From: a virus
Direction: 5' to 3' (one strand)
Virus record (IMG/VR): IMGVR_UViG_3300032296_000199
Location: 1 to 53,902 of that record
Length of the DNA: 53,902 nt
This document shows positions 49,855 to 53,902 of the stretch, in pieces. Position numbers and translations under genes: made by a program. A model generated the notes under the pieces. That model searched no databases. It saw only the letters and a program-made list of their open reading frames with translations, and was not told where the DNA came from. Position 1 is the first letter of the stretch. The number at the start of each line of letters is the position of its first letter.

Positions 49855-50587
49855 AACAAAACAGGCAACACTGACAGGGCGCAAGCTGTTCATAGGCATC
49901 CCAGCTTATGACGGCAAGCTGAACATCAAGACCGCATTTGCACTAGCGCAGTTAATGCCCAAGGCAATGAGTCTTGGTGTGTCCGTCACGTTGTCTGATT
50001 TGTCCAACTGCTCAATCATTACTATGGCTCGCAACGCCCTAGTACACGAATTCTTAAAGACAGATTGCACAGAGCTTCTGTTTATTGATGCTGATGTAAT
50101 CGTCTCTCCAGACGACATCCTGCGTTTAATGGCTCAAAGTGGCGGCATGGATATAACCGCTGGCGCGTACCCACGTAGAGCCAAAGATGCTAAATTCTTT
50201 GCTGACGTGTACTACGACGAAAAGGGCGACCTAGAGTTTAAAGGCTCTTTGATGCGTTTAAAACGTGCGCCTACAGGGTTTATGCTGATTCAGCGTCATG
50301 TCATTGAGCAAATGATTTTTAATCATCCAGAATGGACTTATGAGAAGTCCCCAACAGAAAAGATGTCAGCGGTGTTTGACTTTGCTATCCGTGATGGCAA
50401 GTATGTTGGCGAAGATTATTTGTTCTGTGATCGTGCAACTGAGATGGGATTTACAGTCTACCTAGACGTAGACATTAGTCTTCCCCATGTAGGTCAAGAA
50501 ATATTTGAGCGCAACTTCCGTGAAGAAGTTGTAATGCCTTTACTTGAAAACATTTATCACCATAAACTGAAAGTCGTAAATGGCTAA
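49847..50587 (+). CDS. GT-A glycosyltransferase in the head operon
   Basis: 246 residues. RKLFIGIPAYDGKLNIKTAF is the nucleotide-sugar binding start of a GT-A fold; LLFIDADVIVSPDDILRLM supplies the DxD motif (D81 and D83); FMLIQRHVIEQMIFNHPEW and VGEDYLFCDRATEMGF give late conserved acidic segments. Location inside the late operon suggests modification of a virion protein rather than of host surface, unlike the early transferase at 28329. Substrate unknown. Confidence 0.8.
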   Translation: MAETKQATLTGRKLFIGIPAYDGKLNIKTAFALAQLMPKAMSLGVSVTLSDLSNCSIITMARNALVHEFLKTDCTELLFIDADVIVSPDDILRLMAQSGGMDITAGAYPRRAKDAKFFADVYYDEKGDLEFKGSLMRLKRAPTGFMLIQRHVIEQMIFNHPEWTYEKSPTEKMSAVFDFAIRDGKYVGEDYLFCDRATEMGFTVYLDVDISLPHVGQEIFERNFREEVVMPLLENIYHHKLKVVNG

Positions 50588-50825
50588 ATCACCAGCATGG
50601 CAGAGAAAAGAAGGCAAGAATCCAAAGGGTGGCTTGAATGCGAAGGGTCGCGCCTCCGCGAAAAAGCAAGGCATGAATTTGAAACCGCCCCAGCCCGAAG
50701 GCGGCTCCCGGCGAGACTCTTTCTGTGCGAGGATGGAAGGGATGAAGAAAAAATTAACATCCGCCAAAACCGCCAAAGATCCAGACTCACGCATCAACAA
50801 ATCTCTTAGAGCTTGGAAATGTTAG
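50580..50825 (+). CDS. Basic DUF6321-like protein (81 residues)
   Basis: MAKSPAWQRKEGKNPKGGLN, then RDSFCARMEGMKKKL and DPDSRINKSLRAWKC closely follow a family found in many phages and large viruses (DUF6321-like), with invariant Trp, Cys and Arg positions. Very basic, so probably packaged or DNA-binding. Overlaps neighbours by a few bases. Confidence 0.75.
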   Translation: MAKSPAWQRKEGKNPKGGLNAKGRASAKKQGMNLKPPQPEGGSRRDSFCARMEGMKKKLTSAKTAKDPDSRINKSLRAWKC

Positions 50826-51061
50826 ATTTAAACACCGCTTGGTCAGCAATCCTATCTTTAGTGATTGGATTGCTAGGCTACATGATGAACGAAAAGTTCA
50901 GGGAGCTTGCTCGTATAAGCATTCTCTTAAACAAAACACGCGAGGAGGTTGCCCGTGATAACGTTACTCAAGCAGAAGTGGATCGCATTACGAACCACAT
51001 TGACCAACGCTTTAACAAACTTGAAGCAAAGATTGACCAGCTTATTCAAGCGGGGCGATAA
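50819..51061 (+). CDS. Small membrane-anchored coiled-coil protein (80 residues)
   Basis: ATG at 50819 overlaps the previous stop; the TTG at 50813 is less likely. MLDLNTAWSAILSLVIGLLG is one N-terminal transmembrane helix; then a charged coiled coil (VDRITNHIDQRFNKLEAKID). It could be a lysis protein (spanin- or holin-like) or a virion membrane anchor. This is the only plausible lysis candidate seen in the late genes. Confidence 0.6.
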   Translation: MLDLNTAWSAILSLVIGLLGYMMNEKFRELARISILLNKTREEVARDNVTQAEVDRITNHIDQRFNKLEAKIDQLIQAGR

Positions 51062-51393
51062 TGCCAAGCAAGAGTAAAGCTCAACACAATTTCATGGCTG
51101 CGATTGCACATTCGCCATCGTTTGCTAAGAAAGCGGGAGTCCCACAATCCGTGGGCAAAGAGTTCAACAATGCCGATAAAGGCAAAACTTTTAAACAAGG
51201 TGGCGATATGAAAAAGATGGCAATGGGTGGTTCCGTTAAACCTACAGCGATGGGCAGTGTAAAGACAGCGGCTCCTAGCCGTGATGGTGTTGCTTCTAAA
51301 GGCAAAACCAAAGGTACACAAGTCAAAATGGCTGGTTCTGGCGTACCCAACGGCATTGGTGTAAAAACCATGAAGCGTGGCGGTAAGTGCTAA
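51061..51393 (+). CDS. Small basic virion-type protein with KGKTKGT module (110 residues)
   Basis: MPSKSKAQHNFMAAIAHSPS and VPQSVGKEFNNADKG match a widespread phage head-associated family. C-terminal half is Gly/Lys-rich and contains SRDGVASKGKTKGTQVKM, a cassette that recurs in the following protein. Probably a basic virion component. Confidence 0.7.
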   Translation: MPSKSKAQHNFMAAIAHSPSFAKKAGVPQSVGKEFNNADKGKTFKQGGDMKKMAMGGSVKPTAMGSVKTAAPSRDGVASKGKTKGTQVKMAGSGVPNGIGVKTMKRGGKC

Positions 51394-51408
51394 TTTAAGG
51401 AGGCTATT

Positions 51409-51666
51409 ATGCCAATGACCCCTGAAGCAGCAAAGATGTATAAACCTCGCCGTACACCCGGCTCTTTGGAAGATGTTGTTTATCCAGAGACTCGGGCAAA
51501 AATGGAAGAGGCTAAAACTGATGTTAAGGACGAGAAAGATCGTCAAAAGATCAAAGGTATGGGCTACGCTAAAGGCGGCTCAGCTTCTTCTCGTGCTGAT
51601 GGTATTGCTAAACGTGGCAAGACCAAAGGTACTATGGTCAAGATGAGTTACGGCGGAGCCTGTTAA
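51409..51666 (+). CDS. Small virion-type protein with KGKTKGT-like module (85 residues)
   Basis: ATG after AAGGAGG. Acidic-basic helical N-terminus, then SRADGIAKRGKTKGTMVKM near the end, matching the cassette in the upstream protein. Function unknown. Confidence 0.65.
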   Translation: MPMTPEAAKMYKPRRTPGSLEDVVYPETRAKMEEAKTDVKDEKDRQKIKGMGYAKGGSASSRADGIAKRGKTKGTMVKMSYGGAC

Positions 51667-51669
51667 ATC

Positions 51670-51945
51670 ATGATGGCCAGTCGCGGCATGGGTGACATTA
51701 TGCCTTCCAAGATGCCCAAAGGCGTGAAAAAAGCTCGCCGGGATGATACTAACTTTACGCAGTATGCTGAAGGCGGTAAAGTCAATGCCGCTGGTAACTA
51801 CACAAAGCCAGATTTGCGTAAGCGAATTGTGTCTCAAGTAAAAGCCGCAGCAACGCATGGTACTGGCGCAGGTCAGTGGTCTGCCCGTAAAGCTCAACTT
51901 GTTGCCAAGAAGTACAAAGAAGCCGGTGGGGGTTACAGAGATTGA
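51670..51945 (+). CDS. Small basic virion-type protein with AGQWSARKAQ motif (91 residues)
   Basis: AAGNYTKPDLRKRIVSQVKA and GAGQWSARKAQLVAKKYKEA then GGGYRD match a family widespread in phages and large viruses. Very basic; probably virion-associated. Confidence 0.7.
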   Translation: MMASRGMGDIMPSKMPKGVKKARRDDTNFTQYAEGGKVNAAGNYTKPDLRKRIVSQVKAAATHGTGAGQWSARKAQLVAKKYKEAGGGYRD

Positions 51946-52175
51946 AAGCTCCTCAGAAATCTCTTAAAGACTGGGGCGATCAGAAATGGCGCACTAAGTC
52001 TGGTAAACCGTCTAGCAAGACGGGTGAGAGATATTTACCTGAGAAAGCAATTAAGTCCTTGTCCCCAGCAGAATACGCAGCTACGACCAAAGCCAAACGA
52101 GCGGGTAAAGCTGCTGGCAAACAGTTTGTAGCTCAACCAAAAAATATTGCAAAGAAAACGGCAGGCTTTAGATGA
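51942..52175 (+). CDS. Small basic DUF5872-like protein (77 residues)
   Basis: TTG start overlapping the previous stop. LKDWGDQKWRTKSGKPSSKT, GERYLPEKAIKSL and GKQFVAQPKNIAKKTAGFR follow the DUF5872-like pattern of phages and giant viruses. Stop overlaps the adaptor start (ATGA). Confidence 0.7.
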   Translation: MKAPQKSLKDWGDQKWRTKSGKPSSKTGERYLPEKAIKSLSPAEYAATTKAKRAGKAAGKQFVAQPKNIAKKTAGFR

Positions 52176-53107
52176 CCACTACCGGAACCACACTCTTTAA
52201 CATGGACTTCACGGAGATTGCCGAGGAAGCGTGGGAGCGTGCGGGTCGGGAGATGCGTTCTGGCTACGACTTGCGTACAGCACGTCGTTCCATGAACCTA
52301 ATGACTATTGAGTGGCAAAACAAAGGTATCAACATGTGGACAATGGAGCAGGGTGTTATTACTCTGACTCCCGGCTTAGCAACGTATGCTTTGCCAACAG
52401 ACACTATTGATTTGCTTGAACAGGTTATTCGTACAGGTCAAAACACTGCGTCTACCCAAGCTGATTTGACCATTACACGTATCAGTGTTTCTACTTATGC
52501 TACGATTCCCAATAAGCTCCAACAAGCCCGTCCCATCCAAGTCTGGGTTCAAAGGCTTTCTGGAGAAGTTAATCCAACGGATTCGGTTCTTAGCGGAGCC
52601 CTCACCTCCACGGACACCACGATCACGCTTGACACGGTGGTTGGACTAGCTGGTTCAGGATTTATCCGTCTTGGCTCAGAAGATATTTACTACACTTATG
52701 TATCAGGAAATACCCTAGGTGGTGTATTCCGTGGACAGAATAATACAACAGCCGCCGCGCAAGCTGATGGCACTGCGGTGTTTGTTCCTCAACTACCAGC
52801 TGTGACCGTGTGGCCCACACCTGATAACTCCACTACATATCAGTTTGTGTATTGGAGACTGCGTAGAGTGCAAGATGCTGGGGCGGGTTCAGCTACAGCA
52901 GATATGAACTTCCGCTTCCTACCTGCTCTTACAGCAGGTTTGGCGTACCACATTGCTGTCAAAGTCCCTGAGTTGATGCCACGTATTCAGATGCTTAAGC
53001 AAATTTATGATGAGACGTTTGACATAGCCGCAGGTGAAGACCGAGAAAAAGCGGCTATCAGGTTTGTTCCTCGTCAGATGTTTATTGGTAGCGGTGGGGG
53101 TTACTAA
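52172..53107 (+). CDS. Head-to-tail adaptor, P22 gp4-like
   Basis: 311 residues. FTEIAEEAWERAGREMRSGY, LRTARRSMNLMTIEWQNKGI are the N-terminal helices of gp4-type connectors; middle is beta-rich with Thr/Gly; C-terminus has FLPALTAGLAYHIAVKVPEL. It binds below the portal and closes the head. Gene order with portal, capsid and tail hub is as in podoviruses. Confidence 0.75.
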   Translation: MTTTGTTLFNMDFTEIAEEAWERAGREMRSGYDLRTARRSMNLMTIEWQNKGINMWTMEQGVITLTPGLATYALPTDTIDLLEQVIRTGQNTASTQADLTITRISVSTYATIPNKLQQARPIQVWVQRLSGEVNPTDSVLSGALTSTDTTITLDTVVGLAGSGFIRLGSEDIYYTYVSGNTLGGVFRGQNNTTAAAQADGTAVFVPQLPAVTVWPTPDNSTTYQFVYWRLRRVQDAGAGSATADMNFRFLPALTAGLAYHIAVKVPELMPRIQMLKQIYDETFDIAAGEDREKAAIRFVPRQMFIGSGGGY

Positions 53108-53490
53108 TGGGTAATCGGTTCGCATCCGGCAAGATAGCGATTGCTGAATGTGATCGCTGTGGACAGCAGTACAAGTTAAAAACGCTTAAGACAGAAATTA
53201 TTAAGCAGCGTCAGTATCAGTTGTTGGTTTGTCCTGAGTGCTGGGATCCTGATCAGCCTCAGTTGATGCTGGGAACATTTCCAGTAGATGATCCACAAGC
53301 TTTACGCAATCCGCGTAGAGATACAACGTATGTCACTTCTGGTGTCAACGTGAATGGTAATTTGTCTGGTGGTTCACGAGACATACAGTGGGGCTGGTAT
53401 CCGGTTGGCGGGGCTAGTAATTTTGATGCGGACTTGACACCAAACTACTTGGTGGCAACGACATTTGTTGGTACAGTAACGGTATCTTAA
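53107..53490 (+). CDS. Zn-ribbon virion-type protein (127 residues)
   Basis: Starts with a TAATG overlap. IAIAECDRCGQQYKLKTLKT and LLVCPECWDPDQPQLM give two CxxC pairs (about 26 residues apart) for one zinc ion. The C-terminal half is beta- and Gly-rich. It follows the gp4-like adaptor in related phages, so probably a neck or tail component. A zinc ribbon in a virion protein is uncommon. Confidence 0.65.
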   Translation: MGNRFASGKIAIAECDRCGQQYKLKTLKTEIIKQRQYQLLVCPECWDPDQPQLMLGTFPVDDPQALRNPRRDTTYVTSGVNVNGNLSGGSRDIQWGWYPVGGASNFDADLTPNYLVATTFVGTVTVS

Positions 53491-53500
53491 GGAGCTTAAA

Positions 53501-53686
53501 ATGGATAAAGCGGATTTAAAACAAGACAAGAAGATGATGGCTGGAGCCGTGCACAAGCACGAAAAAGCTATGCATCCCGGCAAGCCTATGACCAAGCTTA
53601 AAAAAGGCGGCCCTACCAGTATGGATCGCAAGATGATGGGTCGTAATCTATCTCGTGCAAATAACCAGAAATCTGGGAGCAAGTAA
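53501..53686 (+). CDS. Small basic protein (61 residues)
   Basis: ATG after AAGGAG. KHEKAMHPGKPMTKLKKGGP and MMGRNLSRANNQKSG: Lys/Met/Gly-rich, resembling other small virion proteins here. Stop overlaps next start (TAATG). Confidence 0.65.
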   Translation: MDKADLKQDKKMMAGAVHKHEKAMHPGKPMTKLKKGGPTSMDRKMMGRNLSRANNQKSGSK

Positions 53687-53902
53687 TGGCCACATTTAGC
53701 AAGAAGATGATGGGTAAAGAAGTTGGCGATGCCAAAGTCTATGCCAAGCCACACACTATGTCTGGCAAGGAAGTCAAGGCTTCTACTAACCCCGGCAAAG
53801 AACCTAACCGCAGTAAGCTTGATACTTACGATGTGAGCATTGGCGCTATCAGCAAATCTGCTGGTAACGAACCAACAAAAACAACTGGTATCAAAGTTCG
53901 CG
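53686..53902 (+). CDS. Small virion-type protein, cut by the window end
   Basis: Starts at ATG 53686; 72 residues are visible. AKPHTMSGKEVKASTNPGKE, NRSKLDTYDVSIGAIS and SAGNEPTKTTGIKVR match a family common next to the basic small virion genes of phages. The true length is unknown; related proteins usually continue for a further short stretch. Confidence 0.65.
   Translation, partial: MATFSKKMMGKEVGDAKVYAKPHTMSGKEVKASTNPGKEPNRSKLDTYDVSIGAISKSAGNEPTKTTGIKVR

Overview
The window looks like most of the genome of a lytic tailed double-stranded DNA phage with podovirus-type architecture. The assignment rests on a P22-like portal, a gp4-like head-to-tail adaptor, a gp10-like tail hub and a very large putative ejection protein, with no recognisable tape measure, tail sheath or major tail tube. 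I saw no integrase, tRNA, RNA polymerase or convincing endolysin. The host is not shown by the sequence. Tight Shine-Dalgarno spacing, sigma70-like promoters and DnaA-box-like sites point to an ordinary Gram-negative-type bacterium; a freshwater proteobacterium is only a guess.

Layout. (1) Positions 1-17027, + strand: the distal part of the late operon. It has the end of a tail-hub gene, a small tail protein, a 1515-residue Thr/Pro-repeat protein, three virion-type proteins and a 2248-residue polyvalent protein with a zinc metallopeptidase motif. (2) Positions 17024-28160, - strand: replication genes. These are a primase-helicase, a helix-turn-helix protein, a candidate ssDNA-binding protein, an SNF2-type helicase, an HNH-like protein, a Cas4/RecB-like nuclease, a family A DNA polymerase and a DUF3310 protein. 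(3) Positions 28141-38329, - strand: accessory genes. Here lie a GlcNAc-type glycosyltransferase, many tiny coupled ORFs, a VRR-NUC nuclease and a MoxR AAA+ / VWA-metallopeptidase module with two tiny membrane proteins. (4) Positions 38330-40797: an intergenic hub with an origin-like block (TTGGAAT iterons, DnaA-like boxes, AT-rich tract), three small - strand genes, strong terminators and a shared promoter motif. (5) Positions 40798-53902, + strand: head genes. These are a small terminase candidate, TerL, portal, GroES-like protein, scaffold, capsid, structural proteins, a second glycosyltransferase, a run of small basic Gly/Lys-rich virion proteins, the gp4-like adaptor and a Zn-ribbon protein. 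The last gene is cut by the window end.

The last genes (adaptor and following small genes) are what would be expected just upstream of the tail hub that opens the window, so the window is probably a circularly permuted genome cut within the late operon. The early - strand and late + strand operons diverge from the 38.3-40.8 kb hub and converge at 17.03 kb with stop codons overlapping by four bases.

The most promising less-described elements are the MoxR/VWA module with its microproteins, the origin-like block flanked by 24-bp direct repeats, a pseudoknot-capable leader before the helicase gene, and the Thr/Pro repeat protein. Function calls come from motifs and remembered family patterns; no database search was run.
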